Shown: positions 53,912 through 63,487 of the stretch, one piece after another
Layout: every line of letters starts with the position of its first letter
Numbering within the stretch: the first letter of the stretch is position 1
From: Caldilineaceae bacterium
GTDB lineage: Bacteria; Chloroflexota; Anaerolineae; Caldilineales; Caldilineaceae
DNA length: 64,000 nt
Assembly: GCA_020433455.1 (NCBI GenBank)
Contig: JAGRCP010000077.1
Coordinates: 1 to 64,000 of the forward strand
Reading direction: 5' to 3'
Made by a program: the position numbers and the translations under genes
The notes under the pieces: model-generated
Told to the model about the DNA's origin: nothing
Databases searched by the model: none
Seen by the model: only the letters and a program-made list of their open reading frames with translations

Positions 53912-56044
53912 CTATTCCGAATAATCTAAAATTACAACCAAATTAGCGGTTTTATCTACGACGGCCGTTGCAGACGGGCCGATCACGGCAGTAGAGTTTT
54001 GCTCTTCGACGACAGCCGGACCGGCAATGCGCATACCAACGGTTAGGCGATGACGATCATAAACGGGCGTCTCGACAAAATCGTTCAGCTCATCAAAGTA
54101 AACGGCCCGCGTCTCCTTGAGCGCACGCGCAGCAGACAGATCAGGAGCAACTGCATCGTCAGACATATCCGGGTTGGACAGGCGAATATGCGGCACGGGC
54201 CCGCTGGCCCGCAAACGGCAGGCGGTCACCTCTACCCCTAAATGGCGGTGGGCGTACCCGTAAATGTCGGCATAATGGGCATAGAAAAAAGGACGCAGTT
54301 CCTCATCGAGATCGACATCAGCCAGACGCGCATAAGGAAGAACAACGGAAATCTCATGTCCCTGTCCCATATGCCGCAGATCTGCCGACCGGGTAAATTC
54401 GATTTCCTGGGCGGGTATACCCGCCTTGAGCAAGGTCGAGCGCCCCTGGGCCTCCAGCTCAGCATAAATTTCGTCCATTTCGGCCAGCGTCGCCGGCTTA
54501 ATCTGCGCAATAAAGGTGCGCACGAAGTCGAAAGCGACCGGAGCGGTAAGGAAGCCCAACGCAGACGTGACGCCCGCGCCGGGCGGACAAATATACCCCT
54601 GCATCTTCAACGCACGCGCAATCGGATACGCATGAACCGGCCCCGCCCCGCCAAAGGCAATCAGCTTAAGCCCGCGGGGATCAACGCCGCGCTCGGCAAC
54701 ATGGACCCGCGTAGCGGAAATCATATTCTCATTAACAACCTGATAAATGCCTGCCGCGGCTTGAGTTATGGACACGCCAAGCGGCTCAGCCACATGGCGT
54801 TCAACGGCCCGCGCAGCGGCATCTCGATCCAAGGTTATGCGCCCGCCCAGAAAATAGTGCGGATTCAGATACCCAAGCAGCAGATCTGCATCGGTTACGG
54901 TGGGTTGGTCCCCTCCCTGACCATAACAGGCGGGTCCGGGATCTGCACCGGACGATTCGGGGCCGACCTTAAGCAGGCCTAACTCATCAACGTACGCAAT
55001 ACTGCCGCCGCCCGCACCAATCTCGATCAGTTCGATGGTGGGCACGCGCACCGGCAGGCCGCTGCCGCGCTTGAACCGATGCACGCGCGCGACCTCGAAA
55101 TTGTCGGCCATGGCCGGACGACCGTCTTCAATCACGCACATTTTGGCCGTTGTGCCGCCCATGTCAAAAGAAACGAGATTGGACTCCCCTAACATTTCAC
55201 CATAGAAAACAGCCGCCAACACGCCGGCCGCGGGGCCGGATTCAATCATGCGCACCGGATACTCGCCGGCTGTTTTCAAAGCAGTAATGCCGCCGCTGGA
55301 GAGCATCAGGTAGAGATCTTTCTCCAATCCCGCCTGAGTAAGCTCGCGATAAAGGCGGGCAAGATAGCGCTCCGTCAACGGCTGCACATAAGCATTGCAG
55401 ACAGTAGTGGACATACGCTCATACTCACGAATTTCGGGCGCGACCGCAGAGGAGGCGGAGATGGCTGCCTGGGGAAAGCGCGCTTTCAGCCAGTCGCAGG
55501 TCGCCTGTTCGTGAGCAGGATTGGCGTAAGCGTGAAGAAAGCAAACAGCAATCGCTTCGATCCGATCGGTAACGCCGGCCTTCTCAAGCGTTTCCGACAA
55601 TTGCTCAAGACTCGTGACATCCAATGGTTCCAATTCGTTACCCAAGCCGTCCAGCCGCTCGTCAATCTCGAAGCGAAGCGGTCGAGGAACCAAATGGGTT
55701 ACCGGCGGCGCATGGAGATCGTATATGTCGTAACGCATCTCACGCTGGGTATCGAGCACGTCGCTAAACCCCCGCGTCGTGAGCAGGATAGTCACGGCGC
55801 CTTTACGCTCAATGAGGGCGTTGGTGATAAGCGTCGTCCCATGGATGGCGGACACGACTTCGCTGCCCGCAGCATTTGCCTCACCCAGCAACTGATGCCA
55901 ACCCTCGAGCACGGCCCGGGCCGGCTGCCGGGGCGTCGTCAATGTTTTGTAACTCCGAATTTCACCTGAGACGACATCAACCAGCACAAAATCCGTAAAG
56001 GTGCCGCCGATGTCAAAACCGAAACGATAACGCTGGGTGGACAT
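53912..56044 (-). CDS. Hydantoinase/oxoprolinase subunit A (HyuA), copy 1
   Basis: ATPase-domain subunit of the hydantoinase/oxoprolinase family, 710 residues. Actin-like domain: RFGFDIGGTFTDFVLVD (residues 7-23), IHGTTLITNALIERKGA, ESGPAAGVLAAVFYGE, LVSFDMGGTTAKMCVIEDGRP. A metal/substrate region ELIEIGAGGGSIAYVDELGLLKVGPESSGADPGPACYG follows, and FGGAGPVHAYPIARAL is the second conserved loop. It hydrolyses ATP to drive opening of a cyclic amide ring, with a HyuB partner. It starts 5 bases after hyuA copy 2 stops. Confidence 0.93.
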   Translation of the reverse strand: MSTQRYRFGFDIGGTFTDFVLVDVVSGEIRSYKTLTTPRQPARAVLEGWHQLLGEANAAGSEVVSAIHGTTLITNALIERKGAVTILLTTRGFSDVLDTQREMRYDIYDLHAPPVTHLVPRPLRFEIDERLDGLGNELEPLDVTSLEQLSETLEKAGVTDRIEAIAVCFLHAYANPAHEQATCDWLKARFPQAAISASSAVAPEIREYERMSTTVCNAYVQPLTERYLARLYRELTQAGLEKDLYLMLSSGGITALKTAGEYPVRMIESGPAAGVLAAVFYGEMLGESNLVSFDMGGTTAKMCVIEDGRPAMADNFEVARVHRFKRGSGLPVRVPTIELIEIGAGGGSIAYVDELGLLKVGPESSGADPGPACYGQGGDQPTVTDADLLLGYLNPHYFLGGRITLDRDAAARAVERHVAEPLGVSITQAAAGIYQVVNENMISATRVHVAERGVDPRGLKLIAFGGAGPVHAYPIARALKMQGYICPPGAGVTSALGFLTAPVAFDFVRTFIAQIKPATLAEMDEIYAELEAQGRSTLLKAGIPAQEIEFTRSADLRHMGQGHEISVVLPYARLADVDLDEELRPFFYAHYADIYGYAHRHLGVEVTACRLRASGPVPHIRLSNPDMSDDAVAPDLSAARALKETRAVYFDELNDFVETPVYDRHRLTVGMRIAGPAVVEEQNSTAVIGPSATAVVDKTANLVVILDYSE

Positions 56045-56049
56045 GGGAT

Positions 56050-58212
56050 TTACTCGTATTTCAGGGTCACGAGAAGATTGGTATAGATATCTACATGCAC
56101 ATCCGCATCGGGACCAATAACGGCAGTAGAATCCCGCTCCTCAACAATGGCCGGACCGGCAAAATTCATCCCGGCGCGCAGCTGATACCGATCGTAGACG
56201 GGAGTATCAACAAAGCCGCCGAGTTCCCTGAAATAGACCGGTCGTTCTCCCTTAATCGCCTGGGCGGCGGAAAGGCTCTCCGTAGCCGTCTCGGCTTTTT
56301 CCAGATTAATCTGCGGCCGGAGACCGCTTGCGGTTAGACGGCAGGTCGTGATCTCAACCCCCAAATGACGGTGGGCATATCCGTAAATCTGCTCATATTC
56401 ACTGTAAAAGAGGGGACGCAATACGTCATCGAGCGCGACATCGGCCAACTGATCGAAAGGCAACTCCACCACAATTTCGTGACCCTGTCCGATATGACGC
56501 AGGTCGGCTTTCCGGACAAAGCTCATCTGCTCTTCAGGCACGCCGGCCTCAGCCAGCCGCGCGCGGCCTTCCCGCTCCAACTCAGCATAGATGACGTCCA
56601 GGTCTTCCAACTTCTCCTGGGTGAGATGGGCGATGTGGGTACGTGCGAACTCAAACGCGACAGGCGCGGTAAGGAAGCCGAGGGCAGACGCCACGCCCGC
56701 GCCGGCAGGACAAATATACCCCTGCATTTTGAGTTCCCGCGCGATCTGATGCGCATGGACCGGACCTGCCCCGCCAAAGGCGATCAGCGTAAACTTGCGC
56801 GGGTCTGCGCCGCGTTCAGCTACATGAACGCGCGTGGCGGAAATCATATTCTGATTGACAACCTGGTAGATACCGTACGCCGCCTCAATCAAGCTCATCC
56901 CCAGAGGTTCGGCCAACTTACTCTGTACCGCTCGTTCGGCGGCTGCCCGGCCCAGGGACATGCGCCCGCCCAAAAAGTATTCGGGGTTTAAATAGCCGAG
57001 CAACAAATCCGCATCGGTCACGGTGGGCTGGACGCCGCCCTGACCGTAACATGCGGGCCCCGGGTCCGCGCTGGCGGATTCGGGACCGATCTTAAGGAGG
57101 CCCAATTCATCAACCCGCGCAATACTGCCCCCGCCCGCGCCAATCTCGATTAGCTCAATCGTTGGGACGCGCACCGGCAAACCGCTGCCTCGCTTGAAGC
57201 GATGGACGCGGGCGACCTCAAAGTCATCGCTCATAATCGGCCGGCCGTCTTTAATAACGCACATCTTGGCAGTTGTGCCGCCCATGTCGAAAGAGACCAG
57301 GTTGGACACCCCCGTCTTCTCGCCATAAAAGACAGCCGCCAAGACGCCGGCTGCCGGACCTGACTCGATTAGGCGCACGGGAAATTGTGCGGCCGTCTCC
57401 ACCGTGGTGATGCCGCCGCTGGAGAGCATCAAATAGAGTTGCTTGCGAAAACCGCTGTCAACGAGATCCCGCTGGAGGCGCGTGAGGTAGCGCTCAGTCA
57501 GCGGCTGCACATAGGCATTGCAGACGGTTGTAGACATGCGCTCGTACTCACGAATTTCCGGCGCGACCTCGGATGATACCGAGACGCTCACCCCGGGCAA
57601 TTCATTTTTGAGCCAGGCAACCGCCTGCTGCTCATGTTCCGGGTTCGTAAAAGAGTGGAGAAAACAAACGGCAACCGCATCAATATCACTCTCTTCCAAA
57701 TGGGGCTTAAGCGCAACCAAATCCGCCACCGCCAATGGCTCGACGACCCGACCGCGGCCATCCACCCGCTCGGCCACCTCGTAGCGCAGCAGGCGAGGAA
57801 CAAGCGGCTCCGGCAAAACCATGAGGAGATCATATATATCGTACCGCATCTCCTTGGCCATTTCCAGAATATCCCGGAAGCCCTTCGTCGTAATAAGCGC
57901 CGTCTTGGCGCCTTTCCGCTCGATAAGCGCGTTGGTGATGAGGGTCGTACCATGAATAGCCGTTTCGATATCATCACCGGCAGCTTGTGCGTTGCGCAGC
58001 AATTCCTGCAAGCCGGCGATAACCGCTTTTGACGGATCCTGCGGCGTGGTCAGGGTTTTGTAGCTGGTAATCTGTCCGCTATCGGTTTCGATCAGCACAA
58101 AGTCGGTGAAGGTGCCGCCAATATCAAAACCCAGGCGATAGCGACCGCGACGAGACGTTGATGACAAGGAAAAAGCTAATTCGGCAGAAGAGAGATTTAA
58201 CTGAGCAGGCAT
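56050..58212 (-). CDS. Hydantoinase/oxoprolinase subunit A (HyuA), copy 2
   Basis: HyuA-type subunit, 720 residues from the ATG at 58212; an in-frame TTG at 58245 is possible and no ribosome site clearly decides. Motifs are YRLGFDIGGTFTDFVLIE, AIHGTTLITNALIERKGA, ESGPAAGVLAAVFYGE, SFDMGGTTAK and GAGGGSIARVDELGLLKIGPESASADPGPACYGQGG, nearly the same as in copy 1, so the two arose by duplication. First gene of the long minus-strand cluster, transcribed from the shared symmetric promoter at 58348-58376. Confidence 0.92.
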   Translation of the reverse strand: MPAQLNLSSAELAFSLSSTSRRGRYRLGFDIGGTFTDFVLIETDSGQITSYKTLTTPQDPSKAVIAGLQELLRNAQAAGDDIETAIHGTTLITNALIERKGAKTALITTKGFRDILEMAKEMRYDIYDLLMVLPEPLVPRLLRYEVAERVDGRGRVVEPLAVADLVALKPHLEESDIDAVAVCFLHSFTNPEHEQQAVAWLKNELPGVSVSVSSEVAPEIREYERMSTTVCNAYVQPLTERYLTRLQRDLVDSGFRKQLYLMLSSGGITTVETAAQFPVRLIESGPAAGVLAAVFYGEKTGVSNLVSFDMGGTTAKMCVIKDGRPIMSDDFEVARVHRFKRGSGLPVRVPTIELIEIGAGGGSIARVDELGLLKIGPESASADPGPACYGQGGVQPTVTDADLLLGYLNPEYFLGGRMSLGRAAAERAVQSKLAEPLGMSLIEAAYGIYQVVNQNMISATRVHVAERGADPRKFTLIAFGGAGPVHAHQIARELKMQGYICPAGAGVASALGFLTAPVAFEFARTHIAHLTQEKLEDLDVIYAELEREGRARLAEAGVPEEQMSFVRKADLRHIGQGHEIVVELPFDQLADVALDDVLRPLFYSEYEQIYGYAHRHLGVEITTCRLTASGLRPQINLEKAETATESLSAAQAIKGERPVYFRELGGFVDTPVYDRYQLRAGMNFAGPAIVEERDSTAVIGPDADVHVDIYTNLLVTLKYE

Positions 58213-58325
58213 GAGATATTGTCTGTGTACTATGCGGCAATTCAACCGCGGCGGAAGATGGCTAGGACGGGCAGACGGACGAGAGCAACTTTAGGCGCAA
58301 TGTAAAAAACCGCCCAAAACACCTA

Positions 58326-58354
58326 TTGACAACCAACATGATATGTGATAATAC
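58326..58354 (+). promoter_or_regulatory. Promoter for the MLE/HyuB3/Opp unit
   Basis: TTGACA (58326-58331), a 17-base spacer, then TAATAC (58349-58354): a near-ideal sigma-70 promoter with start expected near 58361 and a 140-base leader. Its -10 shares six bases with the opposite-strand -10 at 58353-58348. Downstream within 58381-58405 lie GTTAAC and AACAGT/ACTGTT dyads that may be operators. Confidence 0.75.
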
Positions 58355-58376
58355 TATACGCACAAACATTTGTCAA
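58348..58376 (-). promoter_or_regulatory. Promoter for the hyuA/gntR/hyuB cluster
   Basis: On the minus strand TTGACA (58376-58371), 17 bases, then TATTAT (58353-58348). Both promoters have perfect -35 boxes and the same spacer, and their -10 boxes coincide, so only one polymerase can bind at a time. The start would be near 58341 and the leader about 130 bases. Confidence 0.75.
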
Positions 58377-58502
58377 CCGTTAACAGTTGACTCTTGACTG
58401 TTGTTTCATCGCCTTGAAGGACCGACAAGTTTAGCGTTAGCGCCTTCAAGTTATACCCTTCATCCGCCGACCATAACCCAGACAGACAGCCGAGCGCCTT
58501 CT

Positions 58503-59591
58503 ATGAAAATCTCACATCTCACCATTACCGCGATTGATATCCCCCGCGCGAGCGTATTGACGACCGCATATGGCAGCCTCGACTCCGCCACAACGCTGCT
58601 CATCGAAATCCACACCGATGAAGGCGTCACAGGTATTGGTCAAGTCTCGGTGGACGCTCCCTTTTATGGGGAAACGGCAGAGGGCATGCTCGCCAACATT
58701 CGCACGCATATCGCCCCCGCACTGATCGGGGAAAACCCGTTTGATATCGTGCGCCTCAACCACGTCATGGAAGCCGTTTTACCCCATCACTGGGGCTCCC
58801 ATTCCGGCGTTGATATGGCGTTATGGGACCTGAAGGGCAAAGCCCTGGGCGTACCGGTCTATCAGCTTATGGGCGGCAAGGTGCGCGAGGGAGTCGATCT
58901 GATGGGATTCGTTCACTTTGGACCGCCTGATCAAATGGCGGCCGAAGCGGTTGAGAAGTTAGATGAACACGCGTATCCGGTGCTGAAGATGAAAATCGGC
59001 CTCAACCCCCAGGAGGATGTTATCCGATATCGGGCGGTAGCCGAGGCGGTGGGAGATCGGGCGGTTATTCAGGTTGACGGCAACACCGGCTATACCATTG
59101 CCCAGGCGCTCCAGGCCTTGCCCGCGATGGAACGCATCGGCTCGCTGGGCGCGATCGAGCAGCCGGTTGCCCGCATGAGCGATCTCGCCGAGCTGGCTCG
59201 CCGCCTTAACACGCCAATCATGGCGGACGAAGCCATCTATCCTCCGGAAGATGCCATTCGGGTGGTAGAGAAGCGCGCGGCATCCATCGCACTGATGAAG
59301 ATAAACAAACACGGCGGCCTGACGAACGTTTACCGAATCGGCACGATTTTTGGCGCAGCAGGGCTCTCGCTTTCGATTGCCATTTACTATGACCTAATCG
59401 GCGTCGCGGCCGCCCATCTCGCCGCGGCCATCCCCTGCGTCACGTGGCCTTCGCCGGCAACGGCCATGATGGACACCATTGTGGCTACGCCCTTTGCGCC
59501 GGATGGACTCCTCCTCAAGGCGCCCGACGCTCCCGGGCTTGGCGTTGAGCTAGATTGGGACAAAGTGCGGCACTACGCGCGAACAGAATAA
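58503..59591 (+). CDS. Mandelate racemase/muconate-lactonizing-enzyme family protein
   Basis: Enolase-superfamily enzyme of the MLE subgroup, 362 residues. The ATG at 58503 starts the family N-terminus MKISHLTITAIDIPRA; an earlier frame start at 58401 is rejected. Catalytic lysines K162 and K164 form the KxK motif (VLKMKIG) and K266 lies in LMKINKHGG. Metal ligands are D192 (QVDGNTG), E219 (AIEQPV) and D242 (MADEAIY). MLE-subgroup members include dipeptide epimerases, N-acyl amino-acid racemases and cycloisomerases; here racemisation of an N-acyl or N-carbamoyl amino acid would fit. First gene of the plus-strand unit. Confidence 0.9.
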   Translation: MKISHLTITAIDIPRASVLTTAYGSLDSATTLLIEIHTDEGVTGIGQVSVDAPFYGETAEGMLANIRTHIAPALIGENPFDIVRLNHVMEAVLPHHWGSHSGVDMALWDLKGKALGVPVYQLMGGKVREGVDLMGFVHFGPPDQMAAEAVEKLDEHAYPVLKMKIGLNPQEDVIRYRAVAEAVGDRAVIQVDGNTGYTIAQALQALPAMERIGSLGAIEQPVARMSDLAELARRLNTPIMADEAIYPPEDAIRVVEKRAASIALMKINKHGGLTNVYRIGTIFGAAGLSLSIAIYYDLIGVAAAHLAAAIPCVTWPSPATAMMDTIVATPFAPDGLLLKAPDAPGLGVELDWDKVRHYARTE

Positions 59592-59852
59592 GCGGCCCCT
59601 TTGCCCGCCGGTTCCGACCTAAATCCCACTAAAAATCTCTGGGAATGGATACGAGAGGAGGTTACCCAAAGCCATCCCGCTTCAACCATACGCGACCTTT
59701 TTCCGGCCAGTAAGAACTTCGTGAGTTCAAATCAATTTTGCGCCCGAGGCGCTTGTCCAAAGGCCCTGGCCAAAATTTGAATCCGATCCCGAATTTTCAA
59801 GCAAGCCATTGGTCCCGCAAAAACTACGGTTCAGCCTTTTCATCTGATATGT
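59592..59852 (+). other. Gap between MLE and HyuB copy 3
   Basis: 261 bases without a recognisable gene or clear hairpin. A stretch GAGAGGAGGTTACCC looks like a ribosome site (59652-59666), but no matching start follows in a coding frame. It may be a decayed gene end or leader. Confidence 0.35.
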
Positions 59853-61532
59853 ATGGAACTCATGAACAATAATCTCTCATCTCCCTCTGACCGGACCACG
59901 ACGATCGATCCGGTAACGTTAGAAATCCAGTGGCAGCGCCTTATAAGCATCATGGACGAAATTGACAATGCTACGGTGCGCACCTCCTTCTCCACGATCG
60001 TGGGTGAAAGTCGGGACTTTGCCTGCGTGCTGCTGGACCAGAACGGCTCCTCCCTCTGCCAATCCAGCTTTAGCCCGCCCGACTTCTGCGTAATCCTGCC
60101 GCGCACGACGCGGGCCATGCTTGAACGCTTTCCCGCGCATACGCTGCGAGAAGGCGATGTCCTCTTTACGAATGATGCATGGCTGGGCGCAGGCCATTTA
60201 CCTGACTACATTATCGTTACGCCGGTTTTTTGGCAGGGAAAGGTCGTCGCTTTTATGGGCACAATCGCCCACGTATCCGACGTAGGCGGTCATCGGGGAG
60301 ATATCGAATCGTACGATGTCTTTACAGAGGGGCTGCGCATGCCTCCCTGCAAGCTTTACGCAGGGGGTGAGGAAAACGCCCTTGCCTTTGAAATTATCGC
60401 CGCCAACTGCCGCGTCCCCGAAATGGTATTGGGCGATGTGCGGGCGATTGCCGGTACGCACAAAATCGGCGCGCGCCGCATTCAGGAATTCCTGACCGAT
60501 TACGAATTGCCCGACATCACGACGCTGGCTGACGAGATTCATAATCGTTCCGAAGCCCTTATCCGTGAACGCATCGCGGCCCTGCCTGACGGCGTTTATG
60601 AGTTCGGGTTGGATATTGACGGCTATATTGAAATCGTCCATCTTCACGCTACGGTGGAGGTGCGCGGTTCAGACATCTATGTAGATTATACGGGGACGTC
60701 TCCCCAGACGCGGCTGGGCGCGATTAACTGCGTCTACAACGTCACCCACGCGGGCACCATGTATCCGTTTAAGTGCGCATTAGCCCCGCGCATCCCGAAC
60801 AATGAAGGACTTTTCCGCCCGATTCACGTCTCGGCGCCCGAAGGGTGCATCCTCAACTGCACCTTTCCCTTCCCCGTGCGCGCCCGAGCCAAAGTCACCA
60901 ACAACATTAACCAGGTGCTGTTCGGCGCGATTTGGCCTATTCTCGGCGAACATGCCCAGGCCGGAAGCGGATCCATCTGGCCCTTCAGCGTCACCGGCGA
61001 CCTGCCCGGCTACGGCAACTTCGCGGTCTTCATTCTGCCCCATGGCGGCCGCGGAGCAATGCGCGCAATGGATGGGCTCCCCCCTATTGCATTTCCGCAC
61101 AACAGCTCGGTAACCGCCACGGAAATTATGGAGGTGCAGGCGCCCATTCTTATGTTGCGCAAGGAGCTGTTACCTGACTCGGCCGGCGCAGGACGGCAGC
61201 GCGGCGGAATCGGCCAGGCGATCTCTTTCCGCAGCATTGCGGATCAACCGATGAGCGTACGCATTCGGCCCGACAAGATGTACTGCGAACCGCCCGGAAT
61301 TAAAGGCGGCAGCCCCGGCAAGGTAGGCTCCGTCCGCATGAACGGTGAGCTAATTACGCGTTTTCCCCCCATTGATTTCCTGCCGGGAGATGAAATTGAC
61401 CTCTATCTGCCGGGCGGTGGCGGCTTCGGCCCTGTAAGCGAACGAGAAACTGCGCTCATCAAGAGGGACCTGGAGCTGGGCTATATCACGCGCGAAAGCG
61501 CACGCCGAGACTATGGCTATGATCCCGCATAA
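59853..61532 (+). CDS. Hydantoinase/oxoprolinase subunit B (HyuB), copy 3
   Basis: HyuB-type subunit of 559 residues. DPVTLEIQWQRLISIMDEIDNATVRTSFSTIVGESRDFACVLLDQ is almost the same as in copy 2, and the paralogy extends over the full length (EFGLDIDGYIEIVHLHA, IDFLPGDEIDLYLPGGGGFGPVSERE). The start could be the ATG at 59853 or at 59862. It has no hyuA partner on this strand; it must pair with a hyuA product from across the divergent promoter, or act with different specificity. It lies 130 bases before the Opp-type binding protein. Confidence 0.92.
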   Translation: MELMNNNLSSPSDRTTTIDPVTLEIQWQRLISIMDEIDNATVRTSFSTIVGESRDFACVLLDQNGSSLCQSSFSPPDFCVILPRTTRAMLERFPAHTLREGDVLFTNDAWLGAGHLPDYIIVTPVFWQGKVVAFMGTIAHVSDVGGHRGDIESYDVFTEGLRMPPCKLYAGGEENALAFEIIAANCRVPEMVLGDVRAIAGTHKIGARRIQEFLTDYELPDITTLADEIHNRSEALIRERIAALPDGVYEFGLDIDGYIEIVHLHATVEVRGSDIYVDYTGTSPQTRLGAINCVYNVTHAGTMYPFKCALAPRIPNNEGLFRPIHVSAPEGCILNCTFPFPVRARAKVTNNINQVLFGAIWPILGEHAQAGSGSIWPFSVTGDLPGYGNFAVFILPHGGRGAMRAMDGLPPIAFPHNSSVTATEIMEVQAPILMLRKELLPDSAGAGRQRGGIGQAISFRSIADQPMSVRIRPDKMYCEPPGIKGGSPGKVGSVRMNGELITRFPPIDFLPGDEIDLYLPGGGGFGPVSERETALIKRDLELGYITRESARRDYGYDPA

Positions 61533-61662
61533 AGCGCCGTCGGCTCGGATACGATAGACCGAATCAGCTTTTCGGATATTCGCTCATATTCGGCCGCGCA
61601 ACGCCGTGCAGGATTTTGCACAACCGATTTCTGTAGGATTTATGTCCAAGGAGGCAACCACT

Positions 61663-63288
61663 ATGCTGGAACGCATTAAACTGAGTCGGAACTTTATGCT
61701 ATTCCTCCTCAGCATGATTGTTATGGTGATTCTATCGGCCTGTGCGGCTTCCGCACCGGCGGGGGATGCGCAGACCACCGCAGCCGGTGGCGAGGCGGAT
61801 GCAAGCAGTGAAATCGCCGCGGATAACGGAACTGTAGTCATTGGAATGAATGAACTCCCCACTTCACTCGATCCGCCGACGGATTGGGCCATTGCCGCGA
61901 CCTGGATTCATATGAACATCTTTGACTGCCTGGTATGGCGGGATCGGGAGACGGCCGAATTTGAACCGTGGCTGGCGGAATCGTGGGAAAACATTGACGA
62001 CACGACATGGCGCTTCAAGCTGCGTGAAGGCGTTACGTTCCACAACGGAGAAGAGTTCAATGCCGATGCCGTAGAGTGGACCTATCGACGCATTCTCGAA
62101 GACGACACGATGATCACCCACGGCCAGTGGACATTCATTGACTCAATCAATATCCTGAGCCCGTATGAAGTCGAGATTAAAACCGTAGCGCCTGAACCCG
62201 CATTTCTGAGCAAGATGTCCGGCACCGGCTGCGGCATCCAGGCGCCGCAACAGGGGATGGCCCAGGCTGAGAGCGGCGCAGAGTATACGCCCATAGGCAC
62301 GGGACCGTTCCAGTTCGTGGAGTGGGCGAAAGATGACCACGTTACCATGTCCGCGAACGAAAGCTATTGGCAGGGCGCTCCCGAAATCAAGACATTGATC
62401 TGGCGCTCAATGCCCGAAGTTTCCACTCGGGTTGCCAGCTTGCTCACCGGCGATGTTGATCTGGTAATCAGCGTACCGGCTCAGGATTGGGATCGCGTCA
62501 ACAATAACGAAGGCACCAGCATTGAGCAGTTCCTGACTACGCAGGTCATGCTGTTGGCGCTGCGTACCGGTCCTTCAGAGAAGAATCCGGATTGGACAGG
62601 CGTGACTGAGGATATACGCGTGCGCCAGGCCATTAGCTACGCGATCGATCGTCAGGCGCTAATCGACCTGATCGACGGCATGGGAATTCCGGTGCTGTCG
62701 CGCGTGACGCCGCCAACGCTGGGCTGGAGTGACGAGTTCGTCAATCAGACGGGCGATTACGATCCCGAACGGGCTAAGGAATTGCTGCAGGAGGCGGGCT
62801 ATAACGGAGAAGAGCTTACCTTCAACTCCAGCACATCATGGCTGAACCAGAAAGAGGTCGCCGAAGCCATTACCGCCATGCTGGAGGCCGTCGGCCTGAA
62901 TATCGACCTGCAGGTAATGGATGTGACCACCTTCCGCGAGCAGATATACTTCCCGTATAAAAACGAAGAACTCTACATGGATTCGTTGGGGAATTCATTC
63001 TTCGACCCGTGGATCACGGTCCTGTCCGAACGCTCCGACCGCCGGGAAAGAAGCGGATGGAGCGGCGAGAATGCCGACCGCGTCGATGAACTCATCCGCG
63101 AAGCGGCCGTCAATATGGATCCGGCAGCCCGCGCTGAGCAATATCTTGAAATTCAGCGCCTGATTAACGAAGATGCCCCGTACATCTACCTCTATCAGAT
63201 GTACGACACCGTAGGCCTGAGCGATCACCTGAATTGGAATCCGCCTCTGGACGGCTTCCTCTGGATGGGGGATGCGAAAATAGAATAA
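61663..63288 (+). CDS. Peptide/opine-type ABC transporter binding lipoprotein
   Basis: Extracytoplasmic solute-binding protein of the SBP_bac_5 (OppA/DppA/NikA) family, 541 residues. The ATG at 61663 follows AAGGAGG by 8 bases and a lipoprotein signal (FLLSMIVMVILSAC, lipid Cys near residue 28). Family features are LPTSLDPPTDWAIAATWIHMNIFDCLV near residues 65-91, AESWENIDDTTWRFKLREGVTFHNGEEFNADAVEWTYRRIL, and IGTGPFQFVEWAKDDHVTMSANESYW. The ligand could be a peptide, cyclic dipeptide or amino-acid derivative, matching the Hyu enzymes of the cluster. Confidence 0.92.
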   Translation: MLERIKLSRNFMLFLLSMIVMVILSACAASAPAGDAQTTAAGGEADASSEIAADNGTVVIGMNELPTSLDPPTDWAIAATWIHMNIFDCLVWRDRETAEFEPWLAESWENIDDTTWRFKLREGVTFHNGEEFNADAVEWTYRRILEDDTMITHGQWTFIDSINILSPYEVEIKTVAPEPAFLSKMSGTGCGIQAPQQGMAQAESGAEYTPIGTGPFQFVEWAKDDHVTMSANESYWQGAPEIKTLIWRSMPEVSTRVASLLTGDVDLVISVPAQDWDRVNNNEGTSIEQFLTTQVMLLALRTGPSEKNPDWTGVTEDIRVRQAISYAIDRQALIDLIDGMGIPVLSRVTPPTLGWSDEFVNQTGDYDPERAKELLQEAGYNGEELTFNSSTSWLNQKEVAEAITAMLEAVGLNIDLQVMDVTTFREQIYFPYKNEELYMDSLGNSFFDPWITVLSERSDRRERSGWSGENADRVDELIREAAVNMDPAARAEQYLEIQRLINEDAPYIYLYQMYDTVGLSDHLNWNPPLDGFLWMGDAKIE

Positions 63289-63302
63289 CGGCAGCTAGAC
63301 AA

Positions 63303-63361
63303 GCCCCTCCGGGAGGATCCGCGGAAAACGCGCCGGTTCCAGCGAGAAACCTCCCGGAGGC
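63303..63361. repeat. Dispersed CCTCCGGGAGG hairpin element, copy 2
   Basis: Perfect 11-bp arms CCTCCGGGAGG (63306-63316) and CCTCCCGGAGG (63350-63360) with 33 bases between, the same layout as 33741-33798. It lies between the binding-protein gene and the permease, where it may act as an RNA hairpin protecting the 5-prime cistron or reducing read-through. Confidence 0.6.
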
Positions 63362-63487
63362 TGTACGGTAAAAGTAAGGCAAAAAGTTACGATGAAAGAT
63401 CGGGCGCTTCAACAGGCTATTTACGTCCGAAGCGCCTGATCCGCTTCATCTAATCTTCCAATATTCACCGCACACTTGTGACCCGCC

